Shown: one piece after another, positions 8,701-15,800 of the stretch
Layout: each line of letters begins with the position of its first letter
How positions within the stretch are numbered: the stretch's first letter is position 1
Source of the DNA: Algoriphagus halophilus
GTDB lineage: Bacteria > Bacteroidota > Bacteroidia > Cytophagales > Cyclobacteriaceae
Direction of reading: 5' to 3'
NCBI RefSeq assembly: GCF_900129785.1
Contig: NZ_FSRC01000003.1
Location: forward strand, 310,001-374,000
Length of the DNA: 64,000 bases
Program-made: the position numbers and the translations under genes
Notes under the pieces: generated by a model
Seen by the model: only the letters and a program-made list of their open reading frames with translations
Database searches by the model: none
Told to the model about the DNA's origin: nothing

Positions 8701-10734
8701 AGCACCTTTTAAATTTAAATTAAAACCCACTTTTGAGTTTACTGAATCAAGTTGGATGGAGCTGATTAAATCAAAATCAAGATATTCAGAATCCAAGATT
8801 AGGCTGACGTCTCCATCTCCATTCGCTAACTGTCCATTGAGTTGGAGACCTGAATAATCAGAACCATATAGATTTAATTTGTCAAAATGGGATTCAAGTT
8901 GAGCAGTAAGATCATAAATGGAATTTCCCTGACCTTTGGCATTAATTTCCATGGATAAAGTGTCTAAATCAGGGTTTTGAAGTAAGGTTCCTAATTGAAG
9001 TTGTTGAACTTGGAGATTTACATCAAACTCCAATAATCCCTGATCCTTATATCCAGCATCCAATAGTACTTGTCCTAAGTCAGTTTGTAAATCCAATGAT
9101 GCGATGAGATCATTCATGGATCCTTTTGCTTGAGCTGTAATGCCAATCGAATCTGGGAAAGTGATACCGAGGTCAGACTCACTGGCAAAAAGTTGCAGTG
9201 ATTTCTTGTTGGTATTTAATTCAATTTGCGGGAAATCTACATAGAGTGAGTCTAGGTCGAGTGGTGAGCGAACAGATCCCTTAGTATAAAAATCAGTTTC
9301 CCTCCAATTCAATTGGAATGTTGGGATTTCTAACTTAGAAAGACCTCCGCTGATAGCTAGATTTCCTGCAAAAGGTGCAATCGCCAATTCCTGAATTAAA
9401 GTGTCAGAAGCAAGCTCTGGGGCAAAAAAGTAACTGTCCCTTACATCCAAAGAGAATTGATCAACAGAAAGGTTGATAAGTGTTTCTTCAGGAGAATCGA
9501 TTAGCGTTTGAATGGAAGGATAAGAGAAATTACCTGTGGAATTGAGTTGACTGTAATTTGTAGAAACAAAGAGTTGCTTGATCTCCGCTTTTGTGTTTTC
9601 AACAGAACCATTGAGAATCAAATCCTTAATCTGGAACCCACTTCCTTCTCGAAATGAGAGTGCTTTCAAATTCAAGCTTGCTTTCTCATTTTCCAACAAA
9701 ACATCCGAGATTTCTAAACCTAAGTCTTCAAGAAGAAGGACTTCAGGATTGAAGACTCCTTCGGTGATTTTACTATCGGAGGTTTTATAATCGATGGTAT
9801 TATTCTCCAAAACCAATGAGCTTAATTTCACTTTCCAATCTGGCCAGGAAAAAGGGGCAGAATCTTGTGGTGAATCTGAAGATGTAGTGCTTGGTGAAAA
9901 ATCATGGAAGAGTACTTTTGAATCAGATAATTGTATGGATTCGATCAGGATATCCTGGTTTACCAAGTCTATAGAGGGTGCAGAAATACCGAAATTATAG
10001 ATTTCTAATTCTGCAAATTGTTGGTCCACTTGATTGTCATAAATAAGGGAAACCTCTTGTAGACCAAGATTTTCAATTTTTATTTTAGGCAAGGTTGAAC
10101 CTTCTGAACTAGCTTCTGAGGGAGGGAAGGCTTTGGTTTGTTTATACTTGATTTGAGTATTGGAAAGCTGTATGTCTTCTATTCCAAATGAAAATGCATT
10201 TAGATCTAATTCCGGTATGTTTAATTCAAAGTCTCCAAGTGCCAAGGAAGTTTCAATGCCGAGAACTTCATCTTGATACCTGATGTCAAAATCCCGGATG
10301 CTAATCGGGGATAAAGTAATGTTGAGGGACGTGGCGTCTGGTTCAGGACTCTCTACTGTGCTACTATCTGGTCCGGTAGAAGCAAAGGAAGTGAGGATGT
10401 AATCAAAGTTGAAAGCTCCCGTGTCCTCAGATCTTTTAATTCTAGCTTTTAAACCTTCCCATTCAAATTTGCTGACATGGATAGCCCCAGATCGAATCAA
10501 AGGGACAAAGGCGAGCCCTGCTTCAAGGTCTTTGGAAAATACTAAAGTGTCACCATTGACATCTGAGATATAGAAGTTTTCTAAAAAAATATTTCCTGAA
10601 AATGTGACAAATAATCGTTCAATGCCTACTTGGGCCCCAGTTTTACCCTCAAGATAAGAGATTGCTTTTTCCACAAGAATCCCCTGACCCCAAGGGCTCC
10701 GAATAAATAGGATCACTGCCAGTAAAAGAATCAT
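5782..10734 (-). CDS. tamB: TamB (DUF490) inner-membrane-anchored translocation/assembly protein
   Basis: 1650 aa, longer than the roughly 1260 aa of Escherichia coli TamB. It has an N-terminal transmembrane anchor, a very long beta-rich periplasmic body with repeating hydrophobic/polar alternation, and a C-terminal DUF490 domain. It is expected to bridge inner and outer membranes and work with TamL in envelope lipid or outer-membrane-protein traffic. The first ATG (10734) leaves the anchor without a basic N-terminal flank. The in-frame codons upstream, back to a stop at 10801-10803, encode a basic hydrophobic stretch (R-V-I-I-K-R-I-L-I-K-F-L-K), so translation may begin at a non-ATG codon there. 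Confidence 0.9.
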   Translation of the reverse strand: MILLLAVILFIRSPWGQGILVEKAISYLEGKTGAQVGIERLFVTFSGNIFLENFYISDVNGDTLVFSKDLEAGLAFVPLIRSGAIHVSKFEWEGLKARIKRSEDTGAFNFDYILTSFASTGPDSSTVESPEPDATSLNITLSPISIRDFDIRYQDEVLGIETSLALGDFELNIPELDLNAFSFGIEDIQLSNTQIKYKQTKAFPPSEASSEGSTLPKIKIENLGLQEVSLIYDNQVDQQFAELEIYNFGISAPSIDLVNQDILIESIQLSDSKVLFHDFSPSTTSSDSPQDSAPFSWPDWKVKLSSLVLENNTIDYKTSDSKITEGVFNPEVLLLEDLGLEISDVLLENEKASLNLKALSFREGSGFQIKDLILNGSVENTKAEIKQLFVSTNYSQLNSTGNFSYPSIQTLIDSPEETLINLSVDQFSLDVRDSYFFAPELASDTLIQELAIAPFAGNLAISGGLSKLEIPTFQLNWRETDFYTKGSVRSPLDLDSLYVDFPQIELNTNKKSLQLFASESDLGITFPDSIGITAQAKGSMNDLIASLDLQTDLGQVLLDAGYKDQGLLEFDVNLQVQQLQLGTLLQNPDLDTLSMEINAKGQGNSIYDLTAQLESHFDKLNLYGSDYSGLQLNGQLANGDGDVSLILDSEYLDFDLISSIQLDSVNSKVGFNLNLKGADFNKLGFSPKEFRVRLQLEGNFEGNPDNFQASIGLSDGLVLYDKKTYPTGNLNLESLVKPDSTSLIIESDVVKGFVHTNTNPASLGVALENHFLNYLAIKDSSYTELDSGIIMNMDLSIFESPLLNEVLLQGLEQLDSGRVQLAYYQDLDSLDAVVSFPYINFSGTEIDSLEFNVHSNLSNLNMELGFLNLVAGPLNMDETSLTGVMENSRIYFDFSSYNETEPVFHISSDLGLLGDTISFHINPENLLLKKNQWVIPENNQILYSSNNLDFQNFSFTQNGQELSFKKNIEGFTDENIAVLFQNFRLSTFTSLLNPDELLVGGKMNGQLVVENPFGAIGLMGNLKIDSLKAVGVSLGNLSLDATAESLGNYNLALTLRDDGIDLDVNGQFMANESGGEFDLKLDLIKAEMKKIAALSQDQILDASGYLKGTISANGTTNSPNYQGEFQFFETSFVPAQLSTKYILSNEKIQADNDGIYFNQFTVKDTDNNTFTVDGTVTTTDLNNPGFDLSLVAKNFMVVNSTDQENELLYGRGTIDADVTIQGDLNLPIVRANLNIKENTNLTMLIPESQLDLVERDGVVLFVNKENPDDILTSQTEQSTTAFLGYDIQASLKTDPKAKFTVIIDPKTGDNLLISGSANLRMDITPNGRITLSGDYEISDGHYEMSLYNLISKKFLINPGSRITWNGDPMDANMDIRAIYEVDASASALMSSQLTGSSQSTKSQYQRRLPFLVYLNVDGELLRPEISFALDMPENERGAFGGNVYSQVLQINDQEDELNKQVFSLLVLNRFFPSRGSDGSNGGAETIARSSASQILSDQMNALSSKLFGDSGFQLGFDVDTYEDYQSGSSQNRTDLNINAQQTLFNDRLIVEVGSQVGLEGSSQEPEQSNAILANVSFEYILTEDGRWRVRVFRKNQYESIIDGQLVVTGGGLIFNREFNEFYELWHKSKQALEESNSIDSNNKGKEENEK

Positions 10735-11027
10735 TAGACCTGCTAATGAAAACCCAATGACCTTTAAAAATTTTATTAGAATTCGTTTAATAATTACCCG
10801 TTAAAGAATTGGTCAAAGACGAAATTTGAACATCCTAGATTAAAGACCAAGAAGTAGGCCAGAATGTTACAGAAATAACAATTTGAAATTTATTATCTCT
10901 AGTAAAATTTAAAATAATCAAAGGAATAACCATGTAATATTCAGGAAATTAATTGAGGATGTTAAAGTTCTTCATCCATGTGTAAATGTTTTTTTCTTTA
11001 TCTATCCAAAATGAATTGTGATGAAAA
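10735..11027. other. Intergenic region upstream of tamB
   Basis: A+T-rich stretch with no convincing gene. The first 66 bases (10735-10800, minus strand) are open in the tamB frame and look like coding sequence for its N-terminus. A TTTG on the minus strand near 10815 could be a -33 element, but I found no TAnnTTTG -7 element at the right distance, so the tamB promoter is unresolved. The rest shows no repeat or RNA structure I could support. Confidence 0.4.
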
Positions 11028-11058
11028 TAAAAATCCTCACGCAAATTGGTGAGGATTT
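11028..11058 (-). terminator. Intrinsic terminator of the VioB-like operon
   Basis: Perfect 10-bp inverted repeat 11031-11040 / 11049-11058, with an A-run on the plus strand below it giving a T-tract on the minus strand. It lies 20 nt after the stop of the last gene of the 14297-11079 operon. Confidence 0.75.
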
Positions 11059-11078
11059 AACTTTGATCAGTATAGCTT

Positions 11079-11510
11079 TTAATTGATGTTTTGTCGAATT
11101 ACTAAAGAGTTATTGTCGGGATCCCTAAAAAAGAAAAACTGATCAATATACCCTTCATCGGATTTGTTAGTAAGGATGTAGCTGTCGCCTGCTTTATCAA
11201 TGCTCACTTGATTTTCCTGAAAAAAGGCGAGTGTGGACTCTATATCATCTACCAAAAAACTTGGAACAGTTCCATTAGTTGGCTTTGGGGAAAAAGGACT
11301 GGGAATGTCTTGATACAGTCCAAATACTATTTTGCTTCCATTGGGGCCAGTAAGATTCATTTGGAGGTAGGGAAGGTCGGTTCCAGTAGGATGAGTAATG
11401 GAATACTTTGGGTCTAATTTAAACCCCAGTACACGTTCGTAAAACTCCTTTGACCGATTAAGATTACTCGATGAAATTTTAGTAACCAGAAGCGAACTTG
11501 AAAAAATCAT
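11079..11510 (-). CDS. VOC-family protein lacking the usual metal ligands
   Basis: 143 aa with the glyoxalase/bleomycin-resistance fold: N-terminal S-K-E-F-Y-E-R-V-L-G-F, then F-F-R-D-P-D-N-N-S-L near the end. The positions that normally carry the first His and the last Glu are replaced (T-K-I-S-S-S-N at the start, S-L-V-I-R-Q at the end). It may bind a ligand without metal catalysis or use another site. The ATG overlaps the ferritin-like gene stop (ATGA), so it is translationally coupled to the VioB-like pair and may act on or bind its product. That link is inference from position. Confidence 0.75.
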   Translation of the reverse strand: MIFSSSLLVTKISSSNLNRSKEFYERVLGFKLDPKYSITHPTGTDLPYLQMNLTGPNGSKIVFGLYQDIPSPFSPKPTNGTVPSFLVDDIESTLAFFQENQVSIDKAGDSYILTNKSDEGYIDQFFFFRDPDNNSLVIRQNIN

Positions 11511-12604
11511 GATGTTATTTGATTTAACAAAGTGATTTCAGCGCTTGATAAATCCTCGTTTGAGACGTATTCAAAACTAGGGCCGGCAACAAATCCTGGT
11601 TGATTTGGATAGGGAGTAGATAGCAGTTTTCCAGCATAGAGCCTTAAAGAAAACATTAAGCCCATGGCTTGATTGATTTGATCAGTTTGTCCGTTGAAGG
11701 TCAGATGTAAACTATTTAATAAGCAGGTGTAGGTATAGTTAAATAACTTACTGTATTGAAAAGCTAGCGTGTTTTCAGGCAATTCGGTCATTTTTGGATT
11801 TGGTTTCATGTTAGGAACCTCCTTTTCATTAAAAACGATTGGGGTTCCGGAATAGGAATAACCAGAAGTGGCACTTGGGTCTTTGACTAGAGTTTTTCCT
11901 TTGTAGATTTCTTCAAAACGGTAATAATGCGCAGGTTCTGTTTTGTCAGAATCCTCTCCATCTACAAATGGATCTGTACTGGTTCCTTCTCCTTGGTCAA
12001 CGATAAGATCTATCCCTTGAAATGCCATTGTTTCATCAGTAATTGGGAATAATAAATTCTTTGGAAAGAATTTCTCATAGGTAAGCTGATAGGTAGGATC
12101 TCCGGTAAATATGGTTTTTCCCGATTTTTTAGCTTCCCCTTCCAAAAGGGAGATCTTTTCCTTGATTTTTTGATAAAACTGCCCAATTGTCATAGTATCT
12201 TCCTGCAACTCCATGGATTTAATAGGAATTGGTTTTTCTGGTTCTTCTATCGACATGAAGACATTTTTAATTAATGAAAGGGAAAATTTTTCCAAAGGAA
12301 CAGTAAGTCCGTAATCTACGCCTCCAGGAAGTGGGCCAGGGTAAGTCGGAATAAAACCTGGTTGATTTAGCACGGGTGATCCACCTATTGCATTGAGAAG
12401 ATTACATGCGATAGAGAGATGAAGCATTTCTTCCCCCACGACCGACCCAATCAGATTCGAAATCTCATCATTTCCTGTATTGGCTAGGGTGAAATTTGCG
12501 GTCAGGTACGGTGGTATGGTGGAATGTTCTAATTCGATTGCCGTTTGAATGGCCGAACGAAGGTCATCTAGGGTGTCTATTTTTATTGCTTTGAGAAAAA
12601 TCAT
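11507..12604 (-). CDS. Ferritin-like protein related to iminophenylpyruvate/IPA-imine dimer synthases (VioB C-terminal-half type)
   Basis: 365 aa. It matches the ferritin-like family (PF12902) found in the C-terminal half of VioB, RebD and StaD, which couple two imines derived from aromatic amino acids. Visible marks are E24-x-E26-H27 in the first helix, G-E58-E59-M-L-H62 in the second (diiron/metal ligand pattern), a D203-Q-G-E-G207 motif also present in VioB as I recall it, and H226-Y-Y-R-F-E-E after it. It lies 10 nt downstream of the gene resembling the VioB N-terminal half, in the same order as the two halves of VioB. No amino-acid oxidase (VioA/RebO-like) gene is in the window, so the substrate is unknown. 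Confidence 0.75.
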   Translation of the reverse strand: MIFLKAIKIDTLDDLRSAIQTAIELEHSTIPPYLTANFTLANTGNDEISNLIGSVVGEEMLHLSIACNLLNAIGGSPVLNQPGFIPTYPGPLPGGVDYGLTVPLEKFSLSLIKNVFMSIEEPEKPIPIKSMELQEDTMTIGQFYQKIKEKISLLEGEAKKSGKTIFTGDPTYQLTYEKFFPKNLLFPITDETMAFQGIDLIVDQGEGTSTDPFVDGEDSDKTEPAHYYRFEEIYKGKTLVKDPSATSGYSYSGTPIVFNEKEVPNMKPNPKMTELPENTLAFQYSKLFNYTYTCLLNSLHLTFNGQTDQINQAMGLMFSLRLYAGKLLSTPYPNQPGFVAGPSFEYVSNEDLSSAEITLLNQITS

Positions 12605-12614
12605 GGTGCTTGGG

Positions 12615-14297
12615 TTATAATTTTTTAAAAGTGATGGAATCTTTCGTTCCTGCTTTTGAAATAACAGCGTTTAAATAATTGATAATCATCGCAGACTTAT
12701 CTCTGGAAAGATCCCGGGTTGCCGGCATGTAATTGGGGTCTTCTTTGTCTTTACTAAAAACAAATTGTAGGATCTCCGCATTCTTGTCTACAATTGATTG
12801 ATCTGCGAGGTTAAAAATCCCTTTTGACATCAAGGGATATAAATTGGCGTATTGCTGCATGATAGGTTGGATGTCCTCCCAAGTGGGATTAGCTATTTTT
12901 TCTGGATCTACCGAATCAAATACCAAGAAGCTCAGGAAATTATTTTGATTACATTCTGAGAAATAGCCATCGCTGAAATTATAGGAGATTCCATAAACCT
13001 GTCCGTCAATGTATCCCCTTGGGTTGCCAGGATCATTGGCTTTTACAGTTAGGCTTGCTTTGCCTAGTGTATCGGTTTTTATTGTTTTTGGGAAAACCAT
13101 TGCAGATTTGGGAACTCCTACTACCGGTGGAGTGGGGCCGAATGGGCTATCGATCAATTGGAATTCTATTTCTTTGTCAGGTAATGGTTTTCCCAGTTTA
13201 CTCGCATAAAAATTAACTTGGCATTCTTCCTCTGGATTTAAATAAAAAACAAATTTATCAGCGCAGACGTATTCCTCACTTTCTCTAAAAATCACCTCCC
13301 CCTCGGAGTTTAGAATAACCAAAGGGTTTTCTTCTACCAAGGAGGTGTTGGGCCCTAGAGGAATCGTGTTAATACCTGATTGGCCTTTGTACCAATTGGG
13401 ATCTGCAAGATGTATTTCTCCGATTTTTGTGATGTCATCAAAACCCACTTTCCCGGTATTTACTCCTAAAGTTAAAGGTAAAGTGTTCTTAATGGTGCCA
13501 TTTGGAAAGATGGGAAAGGAATTGGCCAAATCGATGACCACTTGATTTAAGTTTTTGTCAATAATGGCATTGGCATAATTGATAGTGCTGGTCTGAGGAA
13601 ACAGTGGACGGCCTTGCGTGAAATATTTTGGTTCTCCTTCAAAATAAGGTCCAATGGATCCTACGATTCTTCCAATGGTGAATGCAGGAGAGGTATGATC
13701 CATATCATAGAGGTCGGTTGTAAATTGTATAGAAAGTTGATTTTTGCTGACTTCAAATAATTCCTTTAAATACCTTGAATTACAAGATTCAATATTCCAG
13801 TTGATATTGGTTAAAGTAGATTGGAAGATGGCTGCAGCTCTGGTATCTCCTCCTAATTCAGGAGCTCGTTTCATCCAGATATTGGTAAAGGAAGCAACTT
13901 CATAATCTGACTTTATAATCTCTTGATCACCAGCTACTAAACGCACTACCAATCCCCAAAGCGCAGATACCATTTGTTGTTGGGAATCCAAATCGACAAT
14001 TTTTCCTGCCACCTTTTGATTGGAATCCATGATACTCATTCCTATTACGGGATCTTCTTTTGGGTCTGATGTAGAGGTTCCATCTAGGTAGGTGACGCCT
14101 TGCACGGTGCAACTTAAAAACCTCCAACTTCCGGTACCATCAGGATTCCACCATCCATTGGTTGCACCAAGCCCCCATTTTTGAAAATCAGGCTCGAAGG
14201 TTTGGTTATTAAAGTGAGTGGGGTCGTTGTTAACGGTGGATGGATCAGCTTGAAACTGCCCCGAAAAAGTCAGTCGAGGCGAATTTAAATAGGACAT
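12615..14297 (-). CDS. VioB N-terminal-half-like protein (partner of the ferritin-like protein)
   Basis: 560 aa, no signal peptide. It begins M-S-Y-L-N-S-P-R-L-T-F-S-G and continues T-V-N-N-D-P, a pattern that matches the start of VioB (M-S-x-L-x-x-P-R-x-x-F-x-G, T-x-N-x-D-P) as I remember it. Near the C-terminus, residues 486-499 (L-Y-P-L-M-S-K-G-I-F-N-L-A-D) and 523-531 (Y-M-P-A-T-R-D-L-S) resemble the VioB segment that joins its two halves. A beta-rich, possibly Ig-like part lies at about 345-440. First gene of a three-gene operon. I infer it forms a complex with the ferritin-like protein; the enzymatic role of this half is not known to me. Confidence 0.65.
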   Translation of the reverse strand: MSYLNSPRLTFSGQFQADPSTVNNDPTHFNNQTFEPDFQKWGLGATNGWWNPDGTGSWRFLSCTVQGVTYLDGTSTSDPKEDPVIGMSIMDSNQKVAGKIVDLDSQQQMVSALWGLVVRLVAGDQEIIKSDYEVASFTNIWMKRAPELGGDTRAAAIFQSTLTNINWNIESCNSRYLKELFEVSKNQLSIQFTTDLYDMDHTSPAFTIGRIVGSIGPYFEGEPKYFTQGRPLFPQTSTINYANAIIDKNLNQVVIDLANSFPIFPNGTIKNTLPLTLGVNTGKVGFDDITKIGEIHLADPNWYKGQSGINTIPLGPNTSLVEENPLVILNSEGEVIFRESEEYVCADKFVFYLNPEEECQVNFYASKLGKPLPDKEIEFQLIDSPFGPTPPVVGVPKSAMVFPKTIKTDTLGKASLTVKANDPGNPRGYIDGQVYGISYNFSDGYFSECNQNNFLSFLVFDSVDPEKIANPTWEDIQPIMQQYANLYPLMSKGIFNLADQSIVDKNAEILQFVFSKDKEDPNYMPATRDLSRDKSAMIINYLNAVISKAGTKDSITFKKL

Positions 14298-14493
14298 GAA
14301 AGAAGATGTTTAAAAGTAAAAATTTGAAAAAGAATGATTTAATCTAAGGAATATCATTCTTAAAAACTAACTGTTTAAATAATATAAAAGATCCGTAAAT
14401 ATTTAGTAATAAATAAGTTACAGTTTTGTATGTACCAGATGAGTTTTCATGATCTTCAAATGGTGTGTAGGGATTAAATGAAAAAAAATGGGT

Positions 14494-14526
14494 AAAAAAA
14501 TGTCTGAAAGATAATTTCAGGCATTT
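14494..14526 (-). terminator. Intrinsic terminator after the PhnB-like gene
   Basis: 12-bp inverted repeat 14498-14509 / 14515-14526 with one mismatch on the minus strand, followed on that strand by a run of seven T. It sits 13 nt after the PhnB-like gene stop. Confidence 0.65.
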
Positions 14527-14538
14527 TAAGGGATTCTT

Positions 14539-14970
14539 TTATTCTTCCCCTTCTTTCAGCGTATAATTGACCATCCAACCATTTCCGTATTTATCGGTAA
14601 AGCTTCCGAAATACGCTCCCCAAAATGCTTTTTCATATGGCATTTCTATTTTCCCTCCTTCTGATAGGCCTTCAAAGAATTTATTTCCTTGTTCTTTGGA
14701 GTCCGGCATCAAAGAAATATAATTATGGTTGCCCACAGTTAATTGATGTCCCATACTCGGCATATTATCACTGGCCATAATTTTTACTTCATCTGAAAGT
14801 TTAAGTGTAATATGCATTACGCGATGCTTTTCTTCCTCGCTGATTTCCATGCCAGGGATTTCACTGAAGTAATTGATTCCTCCCTCGAATTCACCACCCA
14901 ATGTCTTCTTGTAAAAATTCATTGCTTCTTCAGCTTGACCGTCAAAATTTAAATAAGGATGAATGTTCAT
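14539..14970 (-). CDS. PhnB-like VOC-superfamily protein
   Basis: 143 aa. The start N-I-H-P-Y-L-N-F-D-G-Q-A-E-E-A-M-N-F-Y and the later W-G-A-Y-F-G-S-F-T-D-K-Y-G-N-G-W segment are the standard signature of the PhnB/3-demethylubiquinone-methyltransferase-like branch of the VOC superfamily. Despite the family's historical name these are generally not methyltransferases; function is unknown. It lies 33 nt downstream of the DoxX-like gene and is probably cotranscribed with it. Confidence 0.85.
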   Translation of the reverse strand: MNIHPYLNFDGQAEEAMNFYKKTLGGEFEGGINYFSEIPGMEISEEEKHRVMHITLKLSDEVKIMASDNMPSMGHQLTVGNHNYISLMPDSKEQGNKFFEGLSEGGKIEMPYEKAFWGAYFGSFTDKYGNGWMVNYTLKEGEE

Positions 14971-15003
14971 AATATTTTGGTTAAGTAATTAAAAGTGAAT
15001 GCA

Positions 15004-15603
15004 TTACAATTTCGTGATTTTGCTTGTGTTTTGGTCTGTTTTAAAACTCAAATATGACAATATCAGTCCTATAATCACCACTGTACAGGCCAAGACCCAA
15101 TTGAAATAAGAAATCTGAATGGAGATAATTTGCAAAGCCAATCCTGCCAACCAAACTAAATGTCCAACTCGGGTTCTTTGCGGTCTCTTTTTTACATCAT
15201 AGCTGGTATTGCCCTCATCAATTAAAGGACGAAAAAAATCTTTGTATTGGATCAATAAAATAAAATTCAACAACAGTAAAAAAGCCAACACCAAAGGGGT
15301 TCCTTTCCAGTTCAATGAAATAGTAACCATTAATATGTTACCGATCATTGGAATCATCATGATGCTGCCCAAAAGCTTATAACGTGTGGTTACTAAAAGA
15401 TACCCAATAATAATTTGGCAATAGGCTATAAAGACTCCATATAAGCCCAAGCCATGTTTTGCTAACTCATCAATTAACCAAACAGGGCCTATCCATCCAA
15501 AAAACTGGTGTTCATAATAAAGTTTTGCCATTCCAGCTCCCCAGAAAGTAAAACCAAGAAAAATGGAAATCCCTTGAATTAGATAGTAGGGTATTCTTTT
15601 CAT
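15004..15603 (-). CDS. DoxX-like small integral membrane protein
   Basis: 199 aa with six hydrophobic segments: about residues 8-25, 50-70, 76-95, 98-118, 147-165 and 168-185. A basic loop (V-K-K-R-P-Q-R-T-R) precedes the fifth. The first segment (F-L-G-F-T-F-W-G-A-G-M-A-K-L) resembles the start of DoxX-like proteins. No catalytic motif is evident. It leads a two-gene unit with the PhnB-like gene, divergent from the TonB receptor. Family call is tentative; it could equally be listed as an uncharacterised membrane protein. Confidence 0.55.
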   Translation of the reverse strand: MKRIPYYLIQGISIFLGFTFWGAGMAKLYYEHQFFGWIGPVWLIDELAKHGLGLYGVFIAYCQIIIGYLLVTTRYKLLGSIMMIPMIGNILMVTISLNWKGTPLVLAFLLLLNFILLIQYKDFFRPLIDEGNTSYDVKKRPQRTRVGHLVWLAGLALQIISIQISYFNWVLACTVVIIGLILSYLSFKTDQNTSKITKL

Positions 15604-15721
15604 GGAAGTCGTTGTGATCCTAATAATAAATATAGTGTTTGTTCTTGAGGAGTGCTTTAGATGGATAAAAGATTGATTAAAAAGAAGTTTAGTTAGCCGC
15701 TTAAATCAATTCTTAATTTTT

Positions 15722-15767
15722 TTTAGATTAATTCTAAATAACACTTGTTTAGAATTAATCCAAATAA
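15722..15767. promoter_or_regulatory. Two tandem dyad operator-like sites (metalloregulator box)
   Basis: Two 20-nt direct repeats, 15722-15741 and 15748-15767, identical at 16 of 20 positions. Each has dyad form TTTAGA-N5-TCTAAA (TCCAAA in the second) followed by TAA. Together they also form a perfect 13-bp inverted repeat (15726-15738 / 15748-15760). The second copy fills the spacer of the TonB-receptor promoter exactly, which suits a repressor. A Fur- or DtxR/IdeR-type iron regulator is the obvious candidate from gene function; identity is inference. Confidence 0.6.
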
Positions 15768-15775
15768 TATTTTTG
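15744..15775 (+). promoter_or_regulatory. Bacteroidota-type promoter of the TonB receptor/PepSY operon
   Basis: -33 CTTG (15744-15747), 20-nt spacer, -7 TATTTTTG (15768-15775), matching TAnnTTTG. Predicted transcript start is near 15781, about 20 nt before the ATG at 15801. Confidence 0.6.
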
Positions 15776-15800
15776 TCGCATCATTGAAATCTTAATCCAT

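Noticed and set aside
13009..13545. Several 60-70-codon plus-strand frames inside the VioB-like gene
   Set aside because: They lie opposite a long gene with clear protein motifs and have no signal of their own; shadow frames.
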